Of a DNA stretch of 64,000 nucleotides, positions 24,720 to 33,654 are shown in pieces. The DNA lies in the NCBI RefSeq assembly GCF_030929615.1, contig NZ_JAVFVU010000016.1, positions 124,001 through 188,000 on the forward strand, in the 5' to 3' direction. The translations under genes and the position numbers were made by a program. The notes beneath the pieces were generated by a model. That model had not been told where the DNA came from. It worked only from the letters and a program-made list of their open reading frames with translations, and made no database searches. Each line of letters begins with the position of its first letter. The stretch's first letter is position 1. The stretch is from Dyadobacter sp. LHD-138 (GTDB lineage: Bacteria > Bacteroidota > Bacteroidia > Cytophagales > Spirosomataceae).

Positions 24720-26672
24720 TTATTTTCTTTTTCGTTTTTTGGGTGTAGAAACCAATTCGACCAAATCCGTCTGCAAGATAGTACTATTTCCGGCGCCGTC
24801 TGTAATTTCAAGCGTGAGTTCTCCTTCAAAAAGTTGGGACGCATCCATTTTTTCAGACCAGATATATCCTGTTTTTGCTTCGTAGTTCATCAATATCCAT
24901 TCTCCGTTGATCAATGCCCTGAAACGATCAATGCCGGACATGCCGTCGCTGATATAAGCCCGGATTCGCTTTTTGCTGTGCTCAACCAGTCGAACCCTTG
25001 GCGGAATTGTATCGGTTTGCACTACAAACGTTCCGAGTTCCCGCGTTTTGAAAGTGATTTCATCGCCTTTCCATTGCCCTCCGATAAACCTGTAACTATA
25101 TCCGGAATACCGGTAAATTCCGCTTCTTTCCTTATTAGCCGGTGTTTCTTCCGGTCGGAACGTGACCGTTACATAATCCCGGAGTGCGGTTCCTTTGTCA
25201 TTAATGGTCAGCGCGTTGTAATTCTGCTGGCCCGTCAGATACAGCGTGTCAAACAAACTGGTCGCCTCAAAATTTACCGACCAGCGGTCTGACTTATACA
25301 CTGCCATTTTACCCGGCGCAATCTTCGTCCTTAAATAGGTCCGGGCCGTAGTATTTCCAATCCGAACCGAATCAGGAATATACTGTCTCAAATCAGCAAG
25401 AAATACCGCCGACTCATTTTCATATAAATCCGGTACCTTTTTAACCTCTTTACCAGCCACGAAAAAGGTAGCCAGCGGCAGGGAACTCCGATAATATTTC
25501 GCGCGAACTTTCAGCGTGTTGCCCACGATCTCCGTCTGTATCCATTCAGGTTTGACTTCAACATCATAAACAGGCAAAGGCGGATTGGCAGCTTCTCCTT
25601 TGATGCTAAATGTCAGCAAAGAAGAATTCTCATAAGAGTCAAAAACCTTGATTTTGACTTCATGCGTCAGTGTGTCATTGATAAAAATTTTTCCTTTATA
25701 AGCGCCCGTTTTATACAGATCAAACTGGTTTCCATCCGGCACGTAACATCTGAGATAGCGCTGGCCGGTTTCCTGTTCCGTTTCGTAATCGATCAGGTTA
25801 TTGTAATCACGCGTTGCAGCATTCGGGAAAACCTCCATGTTGTAGGCAAAAACTTCCTCATCATCCATCTTGATTTCCACGCATTGCAAACCATACCGGA
25901 AGCCGGTCCCGGTCATCATATCGTGGGCGAGCAATTCCAGTCCCACAGTTCCGGTGGCGGTAACCGTACCCGGAATCCGGAACGAACCGTCTTTCTGACG
26001 AACCGGTGTATAAGTCTGCCTGTCAAACCTGCCATTTACTCTGGTGTTGATATCCATCGGACGAACGGCCAGACTGACAAATTTTGGAGGCGTTACGTCT
26101 TTTATTTCACTGAAACCAAAAAACAACGGATTCAGATAATTATCCTGCGCATCTCGGATTTCAAAATGCAAATGCGGTCCGGCCGACCCACCTGTATTTC
26201 CTGAAAGGGCAATTAACTGTCCTTTTCTGAAAGCATATTTACCCGGCTCCGGGAACAAATCGATTTCAAAAGTCTGCTTTTTGTACTGTTCACTTCTCAC
26301 ATAAGCAGCAAGCGAATCGCTGAATTTTTGTAAATGTCCGTAAACGGTCGTTTGCCCGTTCGGATGTCGGAGATAGATTACATTCCCATATCCGCTGCGC
26401 TGCACGGCCACTTTGAAAACATATCCCTCGGCCGCTGCATAGACCGGCAAACCTTCCACTTGCTGCGTACGTATGTCTACCCCTGCGTGAAAGTGATTAC
26501 TGCGTAAATCGCCCAGCACGCCCGCAAGCGAATTGGAAAGTCCGGGTCTGATCGGAAATTGATAATATCCTTTGGGATAAGATTGCTTTTGTGCTGAAAC
26601 CGAAAAAATACAGCACAAAGAAAATAAAAGTAATAAACCGGTATGTCTGATAACCAGATTGTTATATTGCAT
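24720..26672 (-). CDS. M23 family metallopeptidase, exported
   Basis: The 650-residue protein has a signal peptide (LLLLFSLCCIFSVSAQ) and an LytM/M23 domain close to the N-terminus. Zinc ligands are visible in HFHAGVDIRT and GPHLHFEIRD, with GYGNVIYLRHPNG and the GNTGGSAGPH loop between them. The following ~430 residues are beta-rich with no clear catalytic motif, and the protein ends in a basic KKRKRK tail. M23 enzymes cleave peptidoglycan cross-bridges or activate amidases; here the domain is fused to an uncharacterised C-terminal region, as in many Bacteroidota. It is followed directly by bcp. Confidence 0.88.
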   Translation of the reverse strand: MQYNNLVIRHTGLLLLFSLCCIFSVSAQKQSYPKGYYQFPIRPGLSNSLAGVLGDLRSNHFHAGVDIRTQQVEGLPVYAAAEGYVFKVAVQRSGYGNVIYLRHPNGQTTVYGHLQKFSDSLAAYVRSEQYKKQTFEIDLFPEPGKYAFRKGQLIALSGNTGGSAGPHLHFEIRDAQDNYLNPLFFGFSEIKDVTPPKFVSLAVRPMDINTRVNGRFDRQTYTPVRQKDGSFRIPGTVTATGTVGLELLAHDMMTGTGFRYGLQCVEIKMDDEEVFAYNMEVFPNAATRDYNNLIDYETEQETGQRYLRCYVPDGNQFDLYKTGAYKGKIFINDTLTHEVKIKVFDSYENSSLLTFSIKGEAANPPLPVYDVEVKPEWIQTEIVGNTLKVRAKYYRSSLPLATFFVAGKEVKKVPDLYENESAVFLADLRQYIPDSVRIGNTTARTYLRTKIAPGKMAVYKSDRWSVNFEATSLFDTLYLTGQQNYNALTINDKGTALRDYVTVTFRPEETPANKERSGIYRYSGYSYRFIGGQWKGDEITFKTRELGTFVVQTDTIPPRVRLVEHSKKRIRAYISDGMSGIDRFRALINGEWILMNYEAKTGYIWSEKMDASQLFEGELTLEITDGAGNSTILQTDLVELVSTPKKRKRK

Positions 26673-26702
26673 GAACTTAAATCCTGATAAATGAACTTCC
26701 CT

Positions 26703-27314
26703 CTACCGCACTGCTAATTCCAAAAGTTTTTTACCTTCAATATAAGCTGTCAAACGATCTCCGATCTGTACCGAAGAAACCCCTTTCGGAGTACCTGTAA
26801 AAATCAGATCCCCTTTTTTCAGCATAAAATATTTTGAAACAAAGGAAATCAGGTAATTGATACGGTATAACATCATGGAAGAATTTCCGCTCTGGCGCGT
26901 TTCCCCATTCACTTCCAGACTAAAATTGATGTTCTGAATGTCTTCAAAGTCAGAAATTGGTACAAATTCCGAAACGGGCGCAGAGCCGTTAAATGCCTTG
27001 GCAAGTTCCCATGGCAAACCTTTGCTTTTCAGCTCCGATTGCAGGTCACGGGCGGTAAAATCAATTCCAACGCCTATTTCGTCATAATATTTATGTGCAA
27101 AACGCTCTTCGATATTTTTTCCAACCCGGTTTATTTTAACAACCAGCTCCACTTCGTGGTGAATATCTTTCGAAAAATCAGGGTAAAAAAACGGCTCTCC
27201 GGCACGGACCTGGGCAGTTTCCGGTTTCAGGAAAATCACCGGAGCATCGGGCCGAGCGTTATTAAGTTCTTCAATATGTTCCGTGTAATTACGGCCTACA
27301 CAAATAATTTTCAT
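26703..27314 (-). CDS. Fumarylacetoacetate hydrolase family protein
   Basis: The 203-residue protein is a short FAH-fold enzyme. It has CVGRNYTEHIEEL near the start, the metal-binding glutamates in HHEVELVVKI, then GIDFTARDLQ and the C-terminal GDLIFTGTPKGVSSVQIGD. Members hydrolyse or decarboxylate 2-oxo acids; single-domain versions include acylpyruvases and oxaloacetate decarboxylases, and the substrate cannot be assigned here. The longest frame begins at 27344, but MKIICVGRNY at 27314 is the family start. It sits 30 bases before the M23 gene on the same strand. Confidence 0.9.
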   Translation of the reverse strand: MKIICVGRNYTEHIEELNNARPDAPVIFLKPETAQVRAGEPFFYPDFSKDIHHEVELVVKINRVGKNIEERFAHKYYDEIGVGIDFTARDLQSELKSKGLPWELAKAFNGSAPVSEFVPISDFEDIQNINFSLEVNGETRQSGNSSMMLYRINYLISFVSKYFMLKKGDLIFTGTPKGVSSVQIGDRLTAYIEGKKLLELAVR

Positions 27315-27639
27315 TAAAAATGATTTGAGATTTATAGATAACAATGTCAGGATCCACGCGGGGCATTGGCCTGAACAAAGACAAAACTACTGACAAAGCA
27401 CACAGCCACATAATATTTCATTCATTTTTTCATCTGCGAAATCATGAATGAAATTTGAAGCTCAACGCCTTAAATAATTCTTTCTCACCTTTTCCGAGGC
27501 TGGCTCTACAATTTTTAAAGGAAGTGTCGTTATTTGTACGTGATAAAGGCGGGAACATGCAGAAAAAATGGGTGTTCCGGCATACCCGATCGGTCAAAAA
27601 TCCAGTTTTACCGCTTTTGTAAATCAACAAAATTAATAC

Positions 27640-28257
27640 ATGAAGAAGCAGATTTCCTTTTCATTAGCCACAACGATTTGCCTTTTCGTTTTAACCGTCA
27701 CCTTATTTTCCTGCGACACGCTGCGCAAAAAACCGGCACCAACGGCGCAGTCCCGCAGACCCAATACCACTGCCAACAGAAAACCCGGCTCCGCACCAAC
27801 ACGACGCCCGGCCAATAACCAACCGGCAAGACCAACCTACTCGCGCACTTCAGGCAATTATGCCAAAGAAATACCTCAGGTTGTGGAAGTTGCCAGAACC
27901 TATTCGGGTACTCCTTATCGTTCTGGCGGCAATGACAAAAGCGGCATCGATTGCTCTGGGCTGATCTGCTCGGTTTATTCAGAAATCGGAGTAAAGGTGC
28001 CCCGGATATCCTGGCAGCAATCCGAGTTTGGGACCGAAGTTGGCAGTATCCAGGAAATCCGTCCGGGCGACTGGGTGTTTTTCGTCCCCGAAGCCGGCAA
28101 AGAAGGTTACGTATCCCACGCAGGAATTGTTACGGACGTACGCAACCAACAGGAGATTTTTTTCATCCATGCTTCAACATCAAAAGGCGTTCGCGAAGAC
28201 AATCTTTTCTCAACCTATTTTAAAGGACGATTCGTCAAGGCTATGCGCCCGTTTTAA
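27640..28257 (+). CDS. NlpC/P60 (C40) peptidase lipoprotein
   Basis: The 205-residue protein has a lipoprotein signal (LTVTLFSCDT) and a basic, proline and asparagine-rich linker (about 30-75). The C-terminal NlpC/P60 domain has the catalytic cysteine in GIDCSGLICSVY, the histidine in YVSHAGIV and the third polar residue in FIHAS. It should cleave peptide bonds in peptidoglycan stems from the inner face of the outer membrane. It is transcribed alone, divergent from the FAH gene. The 295-base upstream gap holds nothing recognisable apart from A+T-rich sequence. Confidence 0.92.
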   Translation: MKKQISFSLATTICLFVLTVTLFSCDTLRKKPAPTAQSRRPNTTANRKPGSAPTRRPANNQPARPTYSRTSGNYAKEIPQVVEVARTYSGTPYRSGGNDKSGIDCSGLICSVYSEIGVKVPRISWQQSEFGTEVGSIQEIRPGDWVFFVPEAGKEGYVSHAGIVTDVRNQQEIFFIHASTSKGVREDNLFSTYFKGRFVKAMRPF

Positions 28258-28392
28258 AAATAATTATCATTGTGTTAGTCAAGTAGTAGTACAGCATCTG
28301 CATCTTTCAAGTATATCAGAAACAGCGGCTTACTATCATTGATATGACAAACCGTTTCTGTTCGCGTTACCCCTCAAAAACCCTTTAAATAA

Positions 28393-29616
28393 ATGGAAAC
28401 TACGATAAGTCCGCCAACGGTGCCTCCCGGCCGTGTCATTCCTTTGCATGGAAGCAGCGCTGAAATCCCGCGCTACGTTTATGCGACCGTCTTTTCATCA
28501 TTTTGCGTCATTACCGGCTTAATCTGGGATATCTGCTGGCACATGAGCATCGGACGTGACGGACTTTTATCTCCCCCGCATTTGATCATTTATCTCGGCG
28601 CCATTGTATCGGGTTTATTTTCAGGTTATGAAATATTACGGACTACATTTTGGGGTAATCCCGTCGAAAAGACAAAAAGCGTTAAAGTCTGGGGCTTCTT
28701 TTACAGCTCATTAGGTGCACTGTTTTGTGTTTGGGGTGCTTTGGCTATGTTAACCTCCGCCCCTTTTGACGATTGGTGGCATAACACCTACGGACTTGAC
28801 ATAACGATTCTTTCACCGCCCCATACGGTGCTGGCGCTGGGTATTATCAGTGTTCAGTTTGGCGCGATGGTCAGCGTGATCTCATTAAAAAATCATGTTA
28901 AACTGTTTTTTAACGGAACAACAGCCCGGAAGAAAATGCTCAATAAGGTCCTGTTCTGGCTTTTCGCACTTTCAGCAGGATTTTTATTAACCATGTGGTT
29001 TACCCTTCTTTCAGAGAATCTCGGAAACCGGGAAATGCATCAATCAGGATTCTATGTTGTCGCAAGTGCCGTGTTTCCGCTTTTTCTGATCGCTTTGGGA
29101 AAGGCTGTCAAAAACAAATGGACGATCACCGCGGTTACGGCTGTATACAGTATTTTGCTTCTCGTAACACTCTGGATCATTCCTTTGTTTCCGGCTGAAC
29201 CAAAGCTTGGCCCGATCATTCACCATATCGACCATTATCAGGGATTCAAATTTCCGCTTTTACTGATCCTACCTGCCTTTGTTACGGACATACTTCGAAA
29301 CCGTTACGCCTACCTGAATGACTGGATGCTAACCTTGATTCTCGGGACAAGCTTTCTAATCGTATTTTTTCTTGCCCAATGGAATGCCGGCACATTTCTG
29401 GTTGAATCGCCTTATGCCAGAAATTGGTTTTTCGGCAGTCATTACTGGTACTTCGGCAGCAATCCTAACTGGGAATTCCGTTACAAATTCCCGCCGTGGG
29501 CACTGGAAACGATGCCTGAACGGTTAAAAGGAATGGGTATCGCATGGGTCGTCTGCCTGATTTCCACACGTATCGGTCTCAAATGGGGAAACTGGATGAA
29601 CAAAATTCAACGATGA
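28393..29616 (+). CDS. Polytopic membrane protein, first gene of a two-gene operon
   Basis: The 407-residue protein has roughly ten predicted membrane helices. Polar and aromatic motifs recur between them: LIWDICWHMSIGRDGLLSPPH near the first helix, FDDWWHNTYGLDITILSPPH further on, and a C-terminal YPFGSHYWYFG-like patch (FGSHYWYFGSNPNWEFRY). Paired His/Trp residues next to SPPH repeats at the membrane surface suggest a metal, haem or quinone site, but I recognise no family. Its stop overlaps the next gene's ATG in an ATGA, so the two are translationally coupled. The partner carries HIHP motifs, which supports a shared metal-related role. Confidence 0.65.
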   Translation: METTISPPTVPPGRVIPLHGSSAEIPRYVYATVFSSFCVITGLIWDICWHMSIGRDGLLSPPHLIIYLGAIVSGLFSGYEILRTTFWGNPVEKTKSVKVWGFFYSSLGALFCVWGALAMLTSAPFDDWWHNTYGLDITILSPPHTVLALGIISVQFGAMVSVISLKNHVKLFFNGTTARKKMLNKVLFWLFALSAGFLLTMWFTLLSENLGNREMHQSGFYVVASAVFPLFLIALGKAVKNKWTITAVTAVYSILLLVTLWIIPLFPAEPKLGPIIHHIDHYQGFKFPLLLILPAFVTDILRNRYAYLNDWMLTLILGTSFLIVFFLAQWNAGTFLVESPYARNWFFGSHYWYFGSNPNWEFRYKFPPWALETMPERLKGMGIAWVVCLISTRIGLKWGNWMNKIQR

Positions 29617-31271
29617 AAAAGCTAATCTATCTTCTTATTCTAGTTCTTATCACGATCCAGAACGCCAGCGCACACGTTGGCAGCTCGGGTGTACTGATGC
29701 AGGGACAAGCCGGTCCGTATAAAGTTTTAATTGACGTAAAACCACCTGACGTTATTCCCGGAACGGCGAAAATCACTGTTTTTGTAGAAACGGGTAACGC
29801 AGAAAAAATATTCGTACGGCCAATCTATTTCCGGTCCGGTGACAAGGGGGCCCCTTCTTCCGACGAAATTCAGCCTGTTAAAGAGCAGCCAGGACAATTT
29901 CAGGGAGATATCTGGCTGATGGAAAGAGGATCGTCGAGCGTACAGATCCAGATCTCGGGAAAAGAGGGAAAAGGTGAATTCATCGTGCCGATCGCCGCTG
30001 TTTCCACCGCCCAGAGAGCAATGCCGAAAAGTCTTGGCATCGGGCTGAGTATTTTGGGACTTCTGCTTTTCTTACTCATGATCACCGCCATTGGCGCCAG
30101 TGTCAGCGACGGTATTTTACGCCCGGGCGAGGTGTTGTCTGCCAGACAAAAAAGAAAACGCGGGGTCAATATGGGAATCGCAACATTGGTATGCGGACTT
30201 ATTCTTTATGGCGGAAGCAGCTGGTGGAATAGCTGGGCGGACGAATACAAGGAGTTCATGTACAAACCAATAACGGGTTTTTCCAGTATTCAACAGGACG
30301 GAGATCAGCGGGTTTTTCAACTGAAAATTGATACAACAAAGTGGGAGGACCGGAAAAGAGGCAGCATGCTAAGCACACTGATTCCTGATCACGGAAAACT
30401 GATGCACGTATTTCTGGTGCGCACGCCTGGCCTGGACGCCTTTGCGCATATACATCCCGAAAGAAAGGACAGCACGACTTTTCAATCATATCTGCCGAAT
30501 TTACCGGCGGGAAAATATCTTGTTTATGCTGATATCGTACAATATTCCGGCTTTGCTGAAACGATCGTCGATACCTTGGATATTCCCGAACATGTTTTGA
30601 AAAATGCTAATTTGAAAAAAACGGCGGAAGAAGATACTTATGTGATCACAGATGCACTGAATTCGCCGGGAAAAATCCCGATTGACGACAACGTTGTCAT
30701 TTGCGGAAAACCGGGAACGAAAACCGTTTTTAAAGATAGTTCTTATGCCATATGGGAAGGCAAACCGGACCGCCCGCTGGAAGCAGGAAAGCCTTATCTG
30801 CTCAATTTTGAAGTTTTCAATCCGGACGGAACACCGACTTTTCCGGAGCCTTATCTGGGTATGATGGGGCACGTGGCGGTATTGCGCTCCGACGGCTCCG
30901 TTTATATCCATTTACATCCTACCGGAACATTTGCCATGGCGGCCGAACAAACGCTAAAAAACCGGTTAAGTGATACGACCAGATTAATAAAACGTCCGTC
31001 ACCCAAAGTTTTCCGCGACAGCATTGATCGTTATCTTGACAAATTAAAAAACATGTCGACGCTGGAAAGAGAAGAGCTATTAATGACAGAGATGGGGATG
31101 TACAAAACCGACGGCAGCGCGATGAATAATATGGAACACGGCAATCGGATCTCATTCCCCTATTCATTCCCGAAAAGCGGTCGTTACAGGATATTTTTTC
31201 AGGTTAAAAGGAACGGACAGGTATTAACCGGCGCGTTTGATGCCCAGGTGCGGGATACGACTACTTTGTAA
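29613..31271 (+). CDS. Exported/membrane protein with HIHP-type beta domains
   Basis: From the ATG at 29613 (inside the ATGA overlap) the 552-residue product has a signal peptide (LIYLLILVLITIQNASAHVG) with a histidine at the mature start. It has an N-terminal beta domain, two central transmembrane helices (about 155-180 and 195-215), and a long C-terminal periplasmic part. The latter contains LMHVFLVRTPGLDAFAHIHPE and later MMGHVAVLRSDGSVYIHLHP, two copies of one motif ending in HIHP or HLHP. Similar His-rich beta domains occur in copper-handling proteins (CopC/YtkA-like), so copper binding is plausible but unproven. The frame opens at 29544, inside the upstream gene; the overlap start is preferred. 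Confidence 0.65.
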   Translation: MKKLIYLLILVLITIQNASAHVGSSGVLMQGQAGPYKVLIDVKPPDVIPGTAKITVFVETGNAEKIFVRPIYFRSGDKGAPSSDEIQPVKEQPGQFQGDIWLMERGSSSVQIQISGKEGKGEFIVPIAAVSTAQRAMPKSLGIGLSILGLLLFLLMITAIGASVSDGILRPGEVLSARQKRKRGVNMGIATLVCGLILYGGSSWWNSWADEYKEFMYKPITGFSSIQQDGDQRVFQLKIDTTKWEDRKRGSMLSTLIPDHGKLMHVFLVRTPGLDAFAHIHPERKDSTTFQSYLPNLPAGKYLVYADIVQYSGFAETIVDTLDIPEHVLKNANLKKTAEEDTYVITDALNSPGKIPIDDNVVICGKPGTKTVFKDSSYAIWEGKPDRPLEAGKPYLLNFEVFNPDGTPTFPEPYLGMMGHVAVLRSDGSVYIHLHPTGTFAMAAEQTLKNRLSDTTRLIKRPSPKVFRDSIDRYLDKLKNMSTLEREELLMTEMGMYKTDGSAMNNMEHGNRISFPYSFPKSGRYRIFFQVKRNGQVLTGAFDAQVRDTTTL

Positions 31272-31313
31272 ATTGAATCAATCTCATTTGGCAAACTTTG
31301 GGAGAAAAGAAGC

Positions 31314-31372
31314 AAGAAGTCAAGACTGGGTGTCCCGTTTTAAAAACGGGGACACCCAGTCTTGACTTCTTT
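31314..31372. repeat. 59-base palindrome, full copy of a dispersed element
   Basis: AAGAAGTCAAGACTGGGTGT and onward forms 28-base arms, complementary except for one extra G in the right arm, around a 1-2 base centre. It lies between the convergent HIHP-domain and HAD genes, so it can terminate both. Half of it recurs at 54584-54617 with 33 of 34 bases identical, which marks it as a dispersed repeat and not just a local terminator. Confidence 0.8.
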
Positions 31373-31398
31373 ATTATTCAAAAAACTTGCCTTCTCTA

Positions 31399-32055
31399 TC
31401 AAAACAGTGCTTTAATCTTCGCAAACGATAATTCCGTGTAATCGCTGATATAAAAATTACACGGTGGCAACTCGTCTTCCGTATGCGAAGTAAGCACACC
31501 CACGACTTTCATTCCGGCGTTTAAGGCGGCAGATACCCCTGAAAACGAATCCTCGAAAACAACACACTGATCAGGACTTAACCCCAGATTTTTCGCTGAG
31601 GTCAGATAAACCTCCGGATCAGGTTTATGTTTTTTCACGTGTTCACTGGCCAGCACGGAGCCCATTTTTTTACGCAATGGAATTTTGCTTAAAATCAGAT
31701 CAAGATTGGCCGACGGAGCGGACGTAGCCACACCAAGTTTCGCACCATTTTGATACAAATCATCAATGAATGGGATGATTCCTGCAATCGGACCTATGAA
31801 AGGTTCGTAAATCTTACGGAACAAGCTCTCCTTTTCATCTTCTAGCAGACGTAGTTCCTCTCCTTCGATTTTACGCTGTAAAAAATGAGTCAGGATATAA
31901 CTGTTACTCTTCCCGAACATATGCTGTGCAAACTCGTCGTCGGTGGGAGCCAGGTTACGGACAGAAAAAAACTCCCGGAAGGCCCTGGAGTGATATGGGT
32001 TGGTATGGACAATAACACCGTCCATATCAAAGATAACTGCAATTTCGTTTTTCAT
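31399..32055 (-). CDS. HAD superfamily phosphatase (beta-phosphoglucomutase-like)
   Basis: The 218-residue cytosolic protein has the HAD nucleophile motif FDMDGVIVHTNPYHSRAF, motif II in GVATSAPSAN, motif III lysine in HVKKHKPDPEVYL, and motif IV in CVVFEDSFSGVSAALNAGM. A helical cap of the subclass I type lies after the first motif. This is the layout of beta-phosphoglucomutases and sugar-phosphate phosphatases, and the substrate cannot be told apart from sequence. It is monocistronic, with the 59-base palindrome as probable terminator. Confidence 0.9.
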   Translation of the reverse strand: MKNEIAVIFDMDGVIVHTNPYHSRAFREFFSVRNLAPTDDEFAQHMFGKSNSYILTHFLQRKIEGEELRLLEDEKESLFRKIYEPFIGPIAGIIPFIDDLYQNGAKLGVATSAPSANLDLILSKIPLRKKMGSVLASEHVKKHKPDPEVYLTSAKNLGLSPDQCVVFEDSFSGVSAALNAGMKVVGVLTSHTEDELPPCNFYISDYTELSFAKIKALF

Positions 32056-32419
32056 CCCGCAAAGTTAATCATCAGGCGGTTGCGAAGGTATTTTAGCAAC
32101 TATTTTCGTAATAAAAACAAAATTCTATCGACAATAAATAGAATAAGTGCAATTTTTGTAGAACTACTTTTGATTTTATAAATTACCTTTAAATCAAAGG
32201 CTGTCGCATTTATTAATATTAATTGTAAAATTGACGAATTAAATAATGATATATCAATAGAACTTTTTAATTTAGCCTTGATATGATTTATAATCAAAAG
32301 TAACGATCAACAGTACCAAAACAATATTTTCTCACCCGTATAAAGATTTGATTCTCTTTGCCTTAATCATCAAAGACAAACCTTACCCTAAAATCTCTAT
32401 CCGCTAAAAACAGCGTAAT
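32056..32419. other. A+T-rich intergenic region without a recognisable gene
   Basis: These 364 bases between divergent HAD and sigma-like genes are strongly A+T-rich. Short ORFs here (for example 32100-32297, minus) are low-complexity and have no signal, motif or codon pattern of a gene. TTTG repeats occur near 32346-32360 but no exact TAnnTTTG box with a correctly spaced -33 element is present. Confidence 0.5.
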
Positions 32420-32881
32420 ATGAATGAACTTGAACGTTTAAATGATAATTCTGGTCACCAGTCTGTATCGAAACCATCAGGCCCACTAACATCTCTGGAA
32501 GTCTACGACAAATATGGCGCCATGGCATACGGAATTATTTTACAAATAGTTCCACAACCTAATCTGGCCCAGGAAGTGCTTGTCAATGTATTTTCTTCGC
32601 CACTTTTACAGTCCTGCAACAGTTACCCGTTTACGTTTGCCGTTTGTGTGATAAAACTGGCACGGGCCAAGGCAGTGGAGGCCAAAAGAAAACTGATGAC
32701 CATCGGCACAGTCAGCACCGAACAAACGAACATTTCGCAGGAGAGCACCCCAGAACTTATTTTTGACCTTGCCTTTAGGCAGGGATTTTCACCGGAAGAG
32801 GTGGCCGAAAAATTACATATTTCAAAATCAGAAGTGCTGAAAGCATTTCATGATTTTTTCAAATCTTTCCCTCACTCTTAA
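32420..32881 (+). CDS. Diverged ECF sigma-like protein
   Basis: The 153-residue protein resembles a reduced ECF sigma factor. Residues ~28-60 (VYDKYGAMAYGIILQIV, NLAQEVLVNVFSS) match region 2.1/2.2. Residues ~75-90 (VIKLARAKAVEAKRK) occupy the place of the promoter-melting helix but lack the usual W..RIARN pattern. The C-terminal FDLAFRQGFSPEEVAEKLHISKSEVLKAFHDFF region, split by its turn, looks like a region 4 helix-turn-helix. A gene for an anti-sigma-like membrane protein follows 10 bases downstream. It may be a functional sigma with altered promoter choice or a degenerate regulator. Confidence 0.6.
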   Translation: MNELERLNDNSGHQSVSKPSGPLTSLEVYDKYGAMAYGIILQIVPQPNLAQEVLVNVFSSPLLQSCNSYPFTFAVCVIKLARAKAVEAKRKLMTIGTVSTEQTNISQESTPELIFDLAFRQGFSPEEVAEKLHISKSEVLKAFHDFFKSFPHS

Positions 32882-32891
32882 TTTGTAAAAT

Positions 32892-33368
32892 TTGAATACT
32901 CAAGAATTTATTGAAAGTGGTATTCTGGAGTCTTATGTGTTGGGACTAGCCACTGAGGAAGAGCAGCACGACGTAAACCAGAGGATTCTGACCAGTTCAG
33001 GATTCGCTGATTACCTGGTTGATTTTGAAAAAAAAATACAGGGTTATTTTCTTCACAATGCTGTTCCGCCACCGGCGGCCGTCCGAGAACTTATCCAGCT
33101 GCGCACCGCCAAAACTGAGATTCAAAAGGCTGGTGCACATACCTTTTATGATATCCCGGTCGATGCTGAAAAGAAAGACGATTTCCTTGATATTGAGGTT
33201 AATGACACGTACATCAAAGTGCATAAATGGTGGCGTCCGGCCTTCATTGCGGTCTTTGTGTTGTCGAAAATATTCTTAATTGCCGGCTTGTATTATTATT
33301 TTAAAACTTCCAGCCAGCAGGAAGAAATCGAAAAGTTAAAAACAGAAATTATGTCCCGGCAGCGATAA
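32892..33368 (+). CDS. Anti-sigma-like single-span membrane protein (TTG start)
   Basis: The 158-residue product begins FIESGILESYVLGLATEEEQ, the N-terminal pattern of RskA-type anti-sigma factors. A cytosolic region, one transmembrane helix (about 116-137, AFIAVFVLSKIFLIAGLYYYF) and a short coiled-coil-like periplasmic tail (QQEEIEKLKTEIM) follow. There is no ATG before the conserved N-terminus, so the TTG at 32892 is the likely start. It is 10 bases after the sigma-like gene and surely cotranscribed. The periplasmic domain is much shorter than in typical RskA proteins, so signal sensing may need a partner. Confidence 0.65.
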   Translation: MNTQEFIESGILESYVLGLATEEEQHDVNQRILTSSGFADYLVDFEKKIQGYFLHNAVPPPAAVRELIQLRTAKTEIQKAGAHTFYDIPVDAEKKDDFLDIEVNDTYIKVHKWWRPAFIAVFVLSKIFLIAGLYYYFKTSSQQEEIEKLKTEIMSRQR

Positions 33369-33374
33369 GTGCTG

Positions 33375-33443
33375 ATATCATAAAAAAAACCTGTAATGCA
33401 GGATAGCTTTGCTATTTTGGATTACAGGTTTTTTTTATGATAT
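33375..33443. terminator. 69-base nested palindrome after the anti-sigma gene
   Basis: Perfect 23-base arms ATATCATAAAAAAAACCTGT(AAT) and the complement enclose a second small hairpin (ATAGC ttt GCTAT). It begins six bases after the anti-sigma stop and carries an A-run and T-run, so it works as a terminator in either direction. Confidence 0.8.
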
Positions 33444-33493
33444 GCTTTATCTATGTAATAAATGCGTCACATTCAGGCTATCGTTTTTTTATT

Positions 33494-33527
33494 ACCGGTC
33501 GGACGGTAAAAAAACCGTCCGACCGGT
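33494..33527. repeat. GC-rich perfect inverted repeat upstream of ispF
   Basis: ACCGGTCGGACGGT and its exact complement (14-base arms) flank six A residues, about 130 bases before ispF. There is no T-run after it, so a terminator role is weak; an operator or repeat element is possible. Confidence 0.55.
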
Positions 33528-33654
33528 CTCCTTGCGCCAGCCTCCTTGCAGTGAATAAAACCGGCTGAGAAAATCGGATAGAAAACCCACCCACTGTTGT
33601 CTTTCACGATTTCAATCACCAACTTGCGTCTACTATTTATTAATCAGATTTCGC

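Noticed and set aside
25662-26204. 180-codon plus-strand ORF
   Set aside because: Shadow of the M23 peptidase gene; its composition follows the opposite strand.
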